From contig MPSQ01000001.1 of assembly GCA_003260355.1 (NCBI GenBank), positions 496,001-560,000 of the forward strand: 64,000 bases of DNA, written 5' to 3'. A model generated the notes under the pieces. That model was not told the DNA's origin. It saw only the letters and a list, made by a program, of their open reading frames with translations, and did no database searches. The stretch comes from SR1 bacterium human oral taxon HOT-345 (lineage in GTDB: Bacteria; Patescibacteriota; Gracilibacteria; Absconditabacterales; Absconditicoccaceae). Below are positions 25,310 through 36,074 of the stretch, piece after piece (position 1 is the first letter of the stretch; every line of letters begins with the position of its first letter). The translations under genes and the position numbers were made by a program.

Positions 25310-26110
25310 ATGAAAAAAGAGGAACTTTTGAAAACTACCTTTATCTGCACGACGATTTTGGTCAGTGTTATTTTCTTTTGAATAAATCTTTGAAAGATGA
25401 GAGCTCCTGCACCAGTCATTTCTCAGGGAGAACTCCAGCAAAACGTCAACGCACTGAGCGTGCAAGGGAAAGGAGAGGTATATGCTGCTCCTGATATGGC
25501 AACCCTCAGCATTTCCCTTTCAAAAACTGCCCCAACAACGAAAGAAGCACAGAATTTCGTTGCGACTAAGATGAGTGAGGTGCAATCACTGCTCAAGAAC
25601 TTCCCGATTAAAGCCGAAGATATTCAGACGCAGAATATTACGATCGGGACGGAGTATGATTATGGGTTTGGAGGAGGAGAAAGGAAGGTAAAGGGCTATA
25701 CTGCCACCTACGCCATGGCTCTCACTCTTCGCGAGCTCGATGCCAAGAAGGCAAAAGTGCTAGAAGATCTCATCAACACCCTCTCTGGTATTGAAGGAGT
25801 GGGTATTGAAAGCCTCAGCTATGATATTAGAGATAAAACTGAGTTATTTCGTCAGGCGAGATCGCTTGCCATGGAAAAAGCAAAACAGAAAGCTAAGGAA
25901 CTCGCAAAGCTTGGAGGCGTTCGTATCGGCAAGCCTATAGCGCTCTCTGAAGAGGTTGATGCTACGCCATTTTTTGCTAGAAAGGCGATGGCTTCTCAGT
26001 CTAATGTAGCTTTTGCTGATGAAGCGTCCGCGGAAGAGGGAACTTCAACGATTGCGCTTGGACAGCTCAAGGTTTCGGTGGCAATCAATGTAAGCTACCC
26101 TCTTATGTAG
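25310..26110 (+). CDS. SIMPL (DUF541) domain protein with N-terminal membrane anchor
   Basis: 266 residues. With UGA = Gly the frame opens back to ATG 25310, giving MKKEELLKTTFICTTILVSV followed by IFFGINLGKM: a membrane anchor whose two glycines are the only TGA codons in the gene. The SIMPL domain spans about residues 45-266, with VQGKGEVYAAPDMATLSISL, then EDIQTQNITIGTEYDYG, GYTATYAMALTLREL, and the RSLAMEKAKQKAKELAKLGG helix typical of the family (YggE/BP26). Family members are exported and of uncertain function, often linked to oxidative stress. A terminator follows at 26138-26182. Confidence 0.88.
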
Positions 26111-26137
26111 GGCAATTGGGAAGAGAAAAAAGTTTTG

Positions 26138-26182
26138 AAAGCTGGGAGTGATGCTGGGTTGGGCTTCCTTTCAGCTTTTTTG
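26138..26182 (+). terminator. Intrinsic terminator after SIMPL gene
   Basis: AAAGCTG (26138-26144) pairs with CAGCTTT (26172-26178) and is followed by a T run. Confidence 0.6.
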
Positions 26183-26369
26183 GTAAACTTTAGCTCAATC
26201 TAGCACTACTTTGCACTCAGGTGGTGCTGGAGTGAGGCAAGATGAGAGGGGCTTGCGAAGTGGAGGGGAGATTTTTCCTTGATCTTTGGGTATTTTGATG
26301 ATTTTAGTCAGATTTTTTGTTTTTTTTTGAAAATGTAAAGTCCTATCTTTCGGGAGAGAGGAGAAAAAG

Positions 26370-26398
26370 TTGAAGTTTCAAGATTTTTGTGCTATACT
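26370..26398 (+). promoter_or_regulatory. Promoter of TPR-protein gene
   Basis: TTGAAG (26370-26375), a 17-nt spacer and TATACT (26393-26398), 35 nt before the ATG at 26434. Confidence 0.55.
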
Positions 26399-26433
26399 TA
26401 GGAAATGATTTATTTCTTTTCTCCAAGCTAGCC

Positions 26434-27057
26434 ATGGTCTACATTCCAGAGAGCCTTATTGATGAGATTGAGGAGCTAAAAGAGCTCTGAAAGTTTGACG
26501 AAGCCATCAACCTCGTCAACTCGATCCTGTCTCGCGACCCTCGCAATGAGGATGCTATTTTACAGATTGCAGATATTCAATACCGCAAGGGTGAAATAGG
26601 AAAAGCTGACAAAGCCGTTGATTTTCTTAACGCACAAAAGAAGCATAATGACCCTTTGGGGCTCTACATTAAGGGGCTTTTGGAAATGGAGAAGAATAAT
26701 CGGAAAGAAGCAAGAAAATATCTCTCAAAAGCGATGGAAATGACCAATGGAACGAATCATGAGATCCTAAGATGTTATGGGCTTTGTGAGTATTGGTATG
26801 GGAACAGGTCGAAAGGGCTCGAGTATCTGAAAGATGCTTTCGCCTTGGACTGCAAAGATGCTGAAGTGATTTACAATCTGATCCAGATGTACATTCTCGA
26901 GCAAGAATACAAGAAAGCTCAGGAAATGATTAGCTACTTCAACAAGCATCAAGCCTCGCTCAAGTTTGTGGACAAGAAGCTTGACTTCTATCTAACGAAG
27001 ATCTCTTTGTTTGAGAAGTTTATCAAGGCGAAGAAGCTTTTCCAACTGAGAAAATAA
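26434..27057 (+). CDS. Tetratricopeptide-repeat protein
   Basis: 207 residues with about five TPR-like helical pairs: GKFDEAINLVNSILSRDPRN, GEIGKADKAVDFLNAQKKHN, NRKEARKYLSKAMEMTNGTN, NRSKGLEYLKDAFALDCKDA and QEYKKAQEMISYFNKHQ. No signal peptide or TM helix, so it is probably a cytosolic or membrane-peripheral scaffold. TPRs bind other proteins; the partner is unknown. One TGA codon (26491-26493, KELGKFDE) encodes the Gly that TPR repeats usually have there. ftsX follows after 36 nt, so the two may share a transcript. Confidence 0.8.
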
Positions 27058-27093
27058 ATCAGACTTCCTTTATTTTGTATTGACTATCCTCTT

Positions 27094-28026
27094 ATGAAAA
27101 CGAAACACTTTGGATTAAATCTTATTAAATCCGACACGAAGACGTTGCTCAAGTCGTATCGCATTCCATTGATTCTGATTAGCATCCTGATGGGAGTATT
27201 ACTCTTTGTCATGAATGTTTTCCTCGCTGGAGCGCTCTACGGGAATAGTTTTAATCTCCAGATGAAAGAGAAACTTGGGGTTTATCTCTATCTCAGCGAT
27301 GCTGCTACTCAAGATCATACTGATGCTGCGCTTAAGTCTGCATTGGAAGAGAAAGGATTGAAAGTAGATTATGCCTCTAAGCAAGAATCGCTTGAGTTTG
27401 TAGAGAAAAGGATCCCTGATCTAACAAGCACCCTCAGGAAATACAACCTTGAGAATCCGCTACCTGCAACGCTCTATGTAAGGTATGGAGATCAGAATGA
27501 GTTTGCTGCGATGAAAGGAGTCCTTGAAAACTACAAGACTCAAATCCTGAATATGGACGATCTCTCTGACAATGCGATCAAAACTCAAGAAAAAAGAGTG
27601 CTGAACGTGATCAATCTCTCTAATTTTTTGCAGAGTTTTGCGTATTTTGTGGTGCTAGCGCTTGTGCTTACGATTATTGCTTTTGCGATTTTCTTCTTGA
27701 AGACGATCTTTTCACATTTTATAGAGGATATTCAGGCAAAGAAGCTCTTGGGTGCTACGTCTCGTCAGATTGTGCAACCGTTTCTGAATGTGATCTTTAT
27801 GAGCTTGAGTTTTGCGTTCGTGCTTGCGATTGTTCTCCTCGTAGGTGGATTGATTCCGCTTGATTCCTATCTCTCTGCTCTCTTTGGGTTTGATCTCTTT
27901 GGGTATTTGTCAGGGTTAGCGATTGATTTGCTCGCGGTTGGAGTAATCGAGATTGGAGGAATTATGTTGCTCCTCCTCTGCATCTCTTACCGTTTCGTAA
28001 TGAGGCTTCATAGGAAGTTGAAGTAA
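27094..28026 (+). CDS. ftsX: FtsX-like permease, cell-division ABC transporter membrane subunit
   Basis: 310 residues. The topology is that of FtsX: TM1 at about residues 25-48 (IPLILISILMGVLLFVMNVF), an extracellular domain of about 120 residues (KLGVYLYLSDAATQ, RIPDLTSTLRKYNLENPLPA), then three TM helices. Between TM2 and TM3 is the coupling segment DIQAKKLLGATSRQIVQPFL, which in FtsX contacts the ATPase FtsE. FtsEX regulates peptidoglycan hydrolases at the septum. The ftsE gene is not in the window. The gene has no TGA codon at all. ATG 27094 follows a TPR gene, and a branched terminator lies about 55 nt downstream. Confidence 0.85.
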   Translation: MKTKHFGLNLIKSDTKTLLKSYRIPLILISILMGVLLFVMNVFLAGALYGNSFNLQMKEKLGVYLYLSDAATQDHTDAALKSALEEKGLKVDYASKQESLEFVEKRIPDLTSTLRKYNLENPLPATLYVRYGDQNEFAAMKGVLENYKTQILNMDDLSDNAIKTQEKRVLNVINLSNFLQSFAYFVVLALVLTIIAFAIFFLKTIFSHFIEDIQAKKLLGATSRQIVQPFLNVIFMSLSFAFVLAIVLLVGGLIPLDSYLSALFGFDLFGYLSGLAIDLLAVGVIEIGGIMLLLLCISYRFVMRLHRKLK

Positions 28027-28080
28027 GAAGATTAGATCACAGTAGAACATCATAAAAGAAGAAAAAATCTGATCTTTTCG

Positions 28081-28122
28081 GTGGGGTGGATCGCTTGGAT
28101 AGCGAGAAACTCCACTTTTTTT
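28081..28122 (+). terminator. Terminator after ftsX
   Basis: GTGGGGT (28081-28087) pairs with ACTCCAC (ending 28115) around an inner TCGCT/AGCGA hairpin, followed by seven T. Confidence 0.7.
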
Positions 28123-28330
28123 GGATTTATAGGAGGGACAGGAGGACGAGCATAGAGGAAGATTTGATGCTACTGGTGTGCGCGAAGGAGAAAACGCTAA
28201 TTTTCTAACTGTTCCCGTCTGCGCGAGGGGTGCAACGATCATTCTCTAAGGGGGCTGGTCTGCGCGAGGGAGGCGAAGAGGAGGTTTACTGGAGGACGGA
28301 GGACACCCTTTGGAGGAGATCAGATTTTTC
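28123..28330. other. GC-rich intergenic stretch with repeated TGCGCGA motif
   Basis: This stretch is clearly richer in G and purines than its surroundings. It contains three copies of a TGCGCGARGG-type word (about 28177, 28216 and 28261) with no convincing open frame on either strand. It ends at a TCAGATTTTT copy (about 28319) before the promoter of the next gene. It may be a structured RNA or a remnant; I cannot name it. Confidence 0.4.
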
Positions 28331-28373
28331 TGTTTTTTTTAACACGATAAGATATAAAAAAGGGAAAGAAAAC

Positions 28374-28401
28374 TTGCTAAAATAAGAAAAGTTTCTATAC
28401 T
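28374..28401 (+). promoter_or_regulatory. Promoter of acyltransferase-ACP-ligase gene
   Basis: TTGCTA (28374-28379), a 16-nt spacer and TATACT (28396-28401), 30 nt before the ATG. Confidence 0.6.
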
Positions 28402-28431
28402 AGAAGGTAAGTTTTATCTTCCCTTTTTGCT

Positions 28432-31089
28432 ATGCAACGAATTACCAAGCTTTTTCTCTGGATGATGAAAGCGCGCTACACGATTAGTGTGAAGCATTTT
28501 CCAAAGCTCGATCCAGAATACAACTATTTCATTCTGCCGAATCATATCGCGTATTTGGATCCTGTGCTATTGTGGGCGATGTTTTATCCGGAGAGGAAGC
28601 TGAGACCGGTAGCAACTTCGAGGTTTGCGGAGAATTTCTTTTTGAGGTGGCTATTTCGCTGGATTGGGACGATCAGCATCGTCGAGATGGCAAGAGAGAA
28701 GAAAGGATTAGCACCGAGAGAAGAGAAGCTCAACTCAGCCATGGAAGCTTTACAAGAAGCGTTGGCGCAGGGGGATTCGGTATTGCTGTATCCGTCTGGG
28801 CAACTAGCGGGGCAAGGGTTTGAATCGCTGTGAGGGAAGAGAGCTGCGTATCAGACGGTGCAAGGATTAGGAAAAAAGACAAGAGTTTTGCTTGTAAGAA
28901 CCAGAGGGCTCTGGGGAAGTATTTGGTCGAACGCTTGGACAGGAGAGACACCGAGTTTGGTCGGGGGGATTGTGAAAGGGCTTTTCTATCTGCTAGCAAA
29001 TGGGTTTGTTTTCTCACCAAGGAGGAAGGTTGAGCTGGAGTTTTGTGATATGACGGAAGAAGTCAAACAAGCGAGCAAAGAAGGATTAGAGGTTTTCAAT
29101 CAGACTTTAGAAGCGTTTTATAACGGGAAAGGGGAAGAGAAGGTAAAATACATTCCTCACTTTTTCTACTACAACGATGTTGAAGGGAAAGTGTTGCCTG
29201 CACACGTGAGAAATTCTGTAGAGGATCTCCAAGCAGTGAATGGCTATGAAGGATTTGAGTTTGCTGAGGAGGTCGTAGCGACGGTTTGTGCCGAGCTAAG
29301 GAGGATTAGGGAGTTACCTCAGCAAGCAGAGATTACACTAGAAAGTAATCTGATTTTGGATCTGTATTTAGATTCGCTTGATATGGCGGAGATCAAGAAT
29401 TTCATCCTGACTCGCTATGCAGGAGCATCAAACACTCCCCTTCTAGAACTGAAAACGGTTGCGGATTTGGTAGCGATGGCGATGGGGAAAACCGCAAATG
29501 AAAAATCTGATTTCCCTCCTTGTGAATGGGAGCTAGAGAACAAGGAGTATTGCGAGCCTCAGAAGGAGTTTGATGAAGATATGACGATTTTGGAGCTGTT
29601 TAGGAAGCAATGGAAAGCTGATCCGGATGCAACGCAGAGCTATGATGTGATGTATGGGATGCAGAAGAGGAAAGACATTGTATTGAAATCGTTTTTGATT
29701 AGCGACTATCTGAAAGCTATCCCTGGGAAGCAGATTGGGATTATGTTGCCAGCGGTCGGAAGTATGAATGTATTGCTCTTGGCAGCATATTTGGCTGAAA
29801 AAGTGCCGGTAATGATGAACTGGACGCATCCTCAAAGTGCGTTTGCACACTGTGTCAAGTTTTCAAAGACAAAAAAGATTCTGACTTCAAAAGCGTTTTT
29901 CAACAAGCTCAATATTGAACGGCTGAAAGAGTATGAGTTTGTCTTTTTGGAGGATTTATTGAAGAAGATTCCGCTTTATCGCAAGCTCAAGGCTTTGGCG
30001 AAGAGCTGGGTATTCCCATTGCCTCCTCAGTCTAGTGAAGATCCTGCGGTCGTGCTTTATACCTCAGGAAGTGAGGCACTACCGAAAGCGGTGCCACTCA
30101 CCCACAAGAATCTGATTTCTAATCTGATAGGAGCATTGAGCATTATGCATATCAAGCAAGATGAAAGATTTTTCTGTTATTTACCACCGTTTCATAGTTT
30201 TGGGTTTACGGTAAATACAGTGTTTCCCTTGGTAGCGGGGTTTAGGAGTGTTAGCACGCCTGATCCTAACGATTCGCTGACGGTTGCCCAATTGATTGCT
30301 CATAGCAAACCTACTTTGCTTGCGACGACTCCGACCTTCTTGAGGAATCTTTTGAATGTTGCGAAAAATGAGCAGCTTGCATCACTGCGTTATGTGATTA
30401 CGGGAGGAGAGAAATGTTCGGAGAGTTTATTTGAGAGATTTAGGCAAGCGGTGCCTCATGGGGTGATTCTTGAAGGCTATGGGATTACTGAGTGTAGCCC
30501 GATCATTGCGATCAATCCGATTGAAAAGCAGAAAGCTCAATCGGTAGGGATTGCTGTAGGAAATGGTGAGCTTTGCATTCTGGATCTCAACACGCAAGAA
30601 GTATTGAAGCAGAATCAAGAAGGGATGATTTATTACTGCGGTCCGAATGTGTTCTCCGGCTATCCCGATCAGAGCATTGAAAGCCCATTCTGGGAGCAGG
30701 ATTGAAAGGTTTGGTATAGGACGGGAGATTTGGGCTATCGCGATAAGGATGGGTATCTCTACATTACCGGAAGGAAGAAAAGGTTTTTGAAGCTGTGAGG
30801 AGAGATGATTTCTCTGCCGTTTCTAGAAGGACTTCTCTTGGAGCAACGAGGGAATAGCGAAGAAGCGAATCTTGCACTTGAGGGGAAAGAGCATGAACAT
30901 GGGATTGAAATAACGCTCTTTGTGGTTGATCTGAAGATTAGCTTGAAAGAAGTAAATAGCTATCTGAGATCGAAAGGGGTTTCCAATCTGATTCAGGTTA
31001 ATCATATCAAGAAAATTGGTGCGATTCCACTCCTCTGAACAGGAAAGATTGACTACAAGGTCTTGAAAGGAATGATTGATGGGCATTAG
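28432..31089 (+). CDS. Trifunctional fusion: 1-acylglycerol-phosphate-type acyltransferase, acyl carrier protein, acyl-ACP/CoA synthetase
   Basis: 885 residues. Residues about 1-235 are a PlsC-type acyltransferase with the catalytic H-x4-D motif NHIAYLD (37-43) and LYPSGQLAG in place of the FPEG block. Residues about 265-345 are an acyl carrier domain with DLYLDSLDM; Ser315 is the expected phosphopantetheine site. Residues about 360-885 are an AMP-forming ligase with [47 protein letters not shown] and the C-terminal lysine motif TGKIDY. Four TGA codons encode Gly, one in KLGGE and one in LLGTGK. Bacterial Aas proteins join only the acyltransferase and ligase; here an ACP lies between them. 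The likely role is to activate free fatty acids, hold them on the internal ACP and transfer them to lysophospholipid or glycerol phosphate, which suits scavenging. Confidence 0.88.
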
Positions 31090-31132
31090 GGCATTAGGGC
31101 TTTAGTCTCGTTAGTCTCAATACTAAAAATAG

Positions 31133-31163
31133 AAAAAAATCTGGGTCTAAACTCAGGTTTTTC
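31133..31163 (+). terminator. Terminator after fatty-acid activation gene
   Basis: An A tract, CTGGG and CTCAG (one G-T pair) around a TCTAAA loop, then a T run. The rest of 31090-31267 holds no gene that I can see. Confidence 0.5.
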
Positions 31164-31267
31164 TCTTTGAGGGAAGTGTGCACTCCCCTACTTTTCATTG
31201 AAATCCCTCTTGCTTTTTGAAAGGAATTCGTTGTAATGGCTTGGATTTTTAGCTTTAGGTTTTTGTC

Positions 31268-34200
31268 ATGACGAAAGATACCGCATCTTTTAAGGCGAAG
31301 CTCCAAGGAGGCTTTTTTTGATTTTGGATTAAGCAGTGGAGAGCAACGTTTCTGGTGCTAGGATTGATCGTGATGTTGGGATTAACTGCACTAATGAGTC
31401 TCCCAAAAGAGTCCTACCCTGAAGTTCAACTCGGAATGGTTTCTATTGCGACGGTGTATCCTGGAGGGAATCCTCGTGAGATTGATCAGCTTATCACACA
31501 GAAGATTGAGAAGAAGATCAAGAATATGGATGGAGTGAAGAAGCTTACCTCGACCTCTCGCAAGAATGTTTCTTCTATCCTCGTCGAACTAACAGACAAA
31601 GTCAAGGCAACCGATATGAGTTCCAAGATTAAAGATGCAGTGAGTCAGCTTTCTTTTCCTGAGAATGTGGAATCTCCGACGGTTACTGAGATTGACACTC
31701 CTAAAGATAGGCTTTTTACGCTGCTCCTCTATGCTGAAAATCCTGCGATGGATCAGCACTACCTCAAGACCAAAGCTAATCAACTGAAAGCAGAACTGGA
31801 AGGAAAAGGTGCTATTGATACCATAGAGATCGAAGGAGGAAATAAGTATACTCTTGAGCTTCTGGTAGATAAACAGAGAATAGAAAGTCTTGGGCTTTCA
31901 CTTACTCAGATTGCTGGGCAGCTTCAATCCTTTACAAGCAATCAACCGCTAGGAAATCATCAACTCTGAACGATGAACTATGATTTTAGGATTGATGGAG
32001 AACTTAAGTCTGAGGAAGAACTGCAGGCATTGCCGATTTTATTGGGTGGAGGGAAGAGTATTCCGCTTGGTCAGCTCGCGGACATCAAGAAAGTCTATGA
32101 CGATAAAGATAGTATTCTCCGTGTCGGGACCAAAGAGAAAGGGATTGGAAAAGCTGCAGTTAGCCTAACGTTTAATAAAAAGGCGGGAGCCAGCATTCTC
32201 TCTAGTAGTAAGCAGGCGAAAGAAAGTATCGCAGCAGCTCTTAAAGATGCTGAATATGCTGAGCTGAGCTCTTTTTATACCTTGGATCTTGGTGCAGAAC
32301 TCTCCAAAGACTACAACAATCTAGCAGTCAATATGCTTAGCACGATGCTGATCGTCTTTTTGATTGTGGGATTTTTTGTCGGGGCGATGGAGTCTTTTGT
32401 GGCTACGGTTTCTATTCCTTTAGCATTTTTCGTGACGTTCTTTGTGCTGAACTATCTCGGATTGAGTCTGAATTTTTTGACTAATTTCTCACTGATTATT
32501 TGCCTAGGAATTGCTATTGATACGGCAACGGTAATCATTCAAGGGGCAAGTGAAAATATAAAACTCTGATTCTCTCCAATGCATGCGGCGTTGCTCTCTG
32601 TGAGAACGTATAAAAATTCGCTGATTTCTGGGACAGCTACAACGGTTATTGTTTTCGTTCCGATGCTGACTTTGCCAGGGATTATGGGGAAGTTTTTGTC
32701 CTTTATCCCGATCACGATCTTTATTACGCTTCTGGCTTCACTCTTTATCTCGCTTACGCTGACACCAGCACTTTTTTCAAAGTTTACTAAGAACGGGACG
32801 AACTACACCTCAAGCTCAGAGGATGAAAATCTCCTCAATCCTGAAGAACAAGCGCTGCTTGCAGACGACAGATCAGACAAAACTCAGCTTGAGAACGCTC
32901 AAGCCTCTGGGGTTCGTGAACGCATCTTTTCTGCGATGATCTCGCGATATGAGAGGACGCTGACTCCCCTCTTGAAAAGTGCTAAGACGAGGATTACTCT
33001 CATTCTAATTCCGATTATTCTCCTGATCATCACGGTTGTGTTTGTGAGTCCGAGAGTAGGGTTTTTGATGATGCCCAAAACGGATAACGAGTATCTTACG
33101 ATTGTTTTGTCTGCAAAGGAAGGGACTACTACAGAGACGCTCTATGCAAAGACCCAACAAACTGAATCCATCATTGGGAAGCTTCCTGAGCTAAGTAACT
33201 ACAGTTGGAAGCTAACAGATAATACGGCAACTTTGAGCATCCGCATTGTGCCAAAAGAAGAGAGAGAAAGAGACAGCTTTGCTATTGAAAAGGAGATTGA
33301 AGAGCAGCTTGCATTCTTGAAGCAAGAGGGAATTACGGTGGAATCCAAGGTGCAAAGTAATGGTCCAAGTGATGGTGCTGAGATTGGTATCAAACTTACT
33401 GCCAGTAGTATTGATGAGCTTACTGAACTCATACGTGTAGTTGAGGACTTCAAAACTTTTCTCAAAGGAGTGCCGTGAACTAAGAATGTAAAGAGCACTG
33501 CTGAAGAAAGTCCTGGAGAGTTTGTCTTTACCCTTGATAGACAAAAGTTAGCATTGCTGAATTTGACGCCAAGGAATTTTGCACCCGAACTTTATTTTTC
33601 ACTAAATGGTATCAAAGCTGGCTCTTTCACGGATAACGTTGAAACCCATGACCTCAAGATTAAATATGCAGACTTTACAAAAGAGGTCAGTCCTGACAAC
33701 CTCATGGGAAGCTTTTTCTCGACCCAACAAGGGAAGGTTGCCCTCGCGAGTGTCGGTTCCTATAGTTTTGCTCCTGCGATTAGCAAGATTTCAAGGGATA
33801 ACGGCACGATCACGATTTCTGTGCAATCAAATCTTGAGCAAGGGGCAAAGGCTGAAAACGTAAATGCTGCTCTCACACAATTTGCACAATCCTACAAATT
33901 CCCCAAAGGAGTCACTTATGCAAAAGGAGGAGAAACAGAAGATAATGCTGATCTCTTGAATGCGATGTTTATGGCGTTTTTGATTTCAATTATCGGGATT
34001 TTCGCTATTTTGGTGCTGCAGTTTGATAGCTATACTCAGCCGGGGATTATCCTCTATAGTGTGGTTATGGGATTTTTGGGAGCAACGTATGGACTCTGGA
34101 TCGTTGGGATTCCCTATGGAATGATGTTCTTGATCTGATTTATTGCTTTAACGGGAATCGTAGTAAATAATGCGATCATTCTCATTGATAGCGCAAATGA

Positions 34201-34948
34201 GAACCAGAAACTCGGCTACTCTAGACCGCAAGCCATCAAGGAAAGCGCAAAATCAAGGCTCAAACCGATTCTCAGCACGACACTGACTACGGTAATCTGA
34301 ATGGTTACCCTGACAGGAGACGGAATGTTTGCTCCGCTTGCATGGACGATTATCTTTGGATTGAGCGTGGCAACGATGATGACGCTATTTGTCATCCCAG
34401 CACTCTATGAAGATGAAGGAAAAATTAGATACCTCATTGCGAGAGTGATTCTGAAACCATTGGTAAAACTGATGCTCCCTACTACAGGACTCGGTATCGT
34501 ATGGGGACTTTCCACGATGTTTGGAACTCCACTCTTTACAGGAGCCTTTGCTATGCCGTTTTCGTTAGCATTTTTGATCGCGGGATTTTTAATGCTCAAC
34601 CGATACGGAGTGCAGTGCAATCTTCAGTGAACCCCATGAGTGGTGGAAAAGCTGATGAAGCTCCAACTTACTAATCAGCAAGGCACTGCTTTAAATAAAA
34701 AACAGCTGATAAAAAGAGTTTTCTTTAAGTGGGGGCTTTTGATTATGCCGGCACTCTTGGGAGCGGTTCTTTCTGGAGTGGCACAAGCAACGGGAATTGA
34801 AATGCTTTGAAGTATTGCTACAGCGATAGTAGCACTCCTCTACTTAATCATCTTACTTGGCAATCTTTATTCGGTCTGGACAAATGAGAAATATCAAACG
34901 TGGCGAGACAAACGAAGCGCTACGATGATGAAAAAACTTGATGATTAG
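31268..34948 (+). CDS. RND-family (AcrB-type) efflux transporter
   Basis: 1226 residues, longer than the usual 1020-1050. It has the RND plan: TM1, a large porter loop (YPGGNPREIDQLITQKIEKK, VELTDKVKATDMS), six TM helices, a second loop and six more helices. The typical VVNNAIILIDSANEN and ILSTTLTTVIGMV segments are present. The TM4 proton-relay motif reads GIAIDTATVII: one Asp is present, but the second Asp of AcrB (Asp408) is Thr. After the last RND helix (FVIPALYE) about 190 extra residues carry several TM helices and end TWRDKRSATMMKK, faintly like an RDD domain. About eight TGA codons encode Gly. No adjacent membrane-fusion or outer-membrane channel gene is present. The substrate is unknown; a lipid or drug exporter is likely. 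Confidence 0.88.
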
Positions 34949-34985
34949 CATTCAAGAGGCGGAAATCCTTTCAAGAGAAGGTTAA

Positions 34986-35564
34986 CTAGGAAATAAAAAT
35001 CTGATTTTTTAACTCTTTCCTCAATGCTTTATAATGAGGACAAAACTTGGCTACAAGAGCTCGGAAACTCGTCTGATGGTGCTTGGCTAGCAGGTGGCAC
35101 GCCTCATGGGCAACAACATATTGCGTGAGCCTCGTCGGAAGATGCACGAGGGAAAGATTGAGCATAATGCGGTTATCATAGGTGCAGGATCCCCGTTTGG
35201 ACTGCACTTTTTTGATCGTGAGCGGAATAGGCGGGAAGCCAAGCTCACTGGCAAAGCGTTGCAGGAGCGGATTTGCGTAGTCAAAGAGTTCTTGTTTGAA
35301 GAAGGCAGTTCGCTGTTTTTGGTCCTTGATCGGGGGGAGGTCCGTTAGCGGGATTCTCTCGCCAAAGAGCAGAACGCCCTCAGGAGAAAAAATCTGATTT
35401 TTTTGCTTTTGGTCGGCTTTTTGCTGAAGCTTTTCTCCTAGAGTTTGCATTTTCTGGAGGAAGGCTTGATCGCCCTGCATAATAGACGGAATAATCAGGC
35501 AGACGCTCTCCCCTTCAAGCTTGGCATAGCCGTTGCGAATACCCTTTTTGTAGATGATTTTCAT
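34986..35564 (-). CDS. YgjP/SprT-like (DUF45) metal-dependent hydrolase
   Basis: 192 residues. The C-terminal half has the DUF45 pattern: SKRGSCT (family RWGSC), LNLSLVHLP, and the zinc site VVAHEACHLLAKHHQTSF, where H-E-x-x-H and the downstream H of KHH are the expected ligands and Glu the catalytic base. The N-terminal part contains the short beta-strand region seen in YgjP. No signal peptide, so cytosolic. No TGA is used; it ends in TAG. It is transcribed away from the tandem-repeat block and is convergent with the RND gene, 37 nt away. Substrate unknown. Confidence 0.8.
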   Translation of the reverse strand: MKIIYKKGIRNGYAKLEGESVCLIIPSIMQGDQAFLQKMQTLGEKLQQKADQKQKNQIFSPEGVLLFGERIPLTDLPPIKDQKQRTAFFKQELFDYANPLLQRFASELGFPPIPLTIKKVQSKRGSCTYDNRIMLNLSLVHLPTRLTQYVVAHEACHLLAKHHQTSFRALVAKFCPHYKALRKELKNQIFIS

Positions 35565-35652
35565 GGGTTGTAAGAAATAAACTGAGGAAGGATTATTCTT
35601 TTGCTTGCTCTTAGTTCTGTTCAGCTTCTCTTCAGGATGAGTGGGGAAAAGG

Positions 35653-36072
35653 TCTCTGGATTCCCATGCTTCACTCGCAATGACAGATTTGAAGCTTCTG
35701 AATTGTCATGTTTCGCTCGCAATGACGGTTTTGAAGCCGCTGGATTGCTACGCTCCGCTCGCAATAACAGGTTTGAAGTCTCTGGATTCCCATGCTTCAC
35801 TCGCAATGACAGATTTGAAGCTTCTGAATTGCCACGCTTTGCTCGTAATGACGGGTTTGAAGCTTCTGGATTGCCACGCTTTGCTCGTAATGACGGGTTT
35901 GAAGCTTCTGGATTGCCACGCTTCGCTCGCAATGACAGGTTTGAAGTCTCTGGATTCCCATGCTTCACTCGCAATGACAGGTTTGAGGTCTCTGGATTAC
36001 TTCACTTCGTTCGCAATGACGGGTTTGAAGTCTCTAGATTGCTTCACTTTGTTCGCAATGACGGCGGGAGAG
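35653..36072. repeat. Tandem array of ten imperfect 42-nt units
   Basis: Ten units of exactly 42 nt, each built on TCTCTGGATTGCYACGCTTC then RCTCGCAATGACRGGTTTGAAG, with 2-8 differences between units. The last unit diverges at its end. As 42 is divisible by 3, reading frames stay open on both strands (a 14-residue repeat such as GLPRFARNDGFEAS in one frame), which produces long but doubtful ORFs. The word (TGGATTGC...CGCAATGACG) resembles the interspersed repeats found between genes in many bacteria. It lies between the ygjP-like and smpB genes and is more GC-rich than both. Confidence 0.85.
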
Positions 36073-36074
36073 GA

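Larger units (their letters stand above)
26111..26433 (+). other. Intergenic region with terminator, enriched motif and TPR-gene promoter
   Basis: No gene seen. It holds an intrinsic terminator (26138-26182), then a short GC-richer stretch with AGCAC...GTGCT pairing (about 26200-26230), a copy of TCAGATTTTTT near 26303, and the promoter of the next gene. Confidence 0.5.

Noticed and set aside
25231..25494. A separate small membrane protein starting at 25231
   Set aside because: It overlaps in another frame with the N-terminal anchor of the SIMPL gene, which opens at 25310 once UGA is read as Gly and gives a better signal region.
35653..36072. CRISPR array
   Set aside because: Whole 42-nt units repeat with no unique spacers between them, and no cas genes are present.
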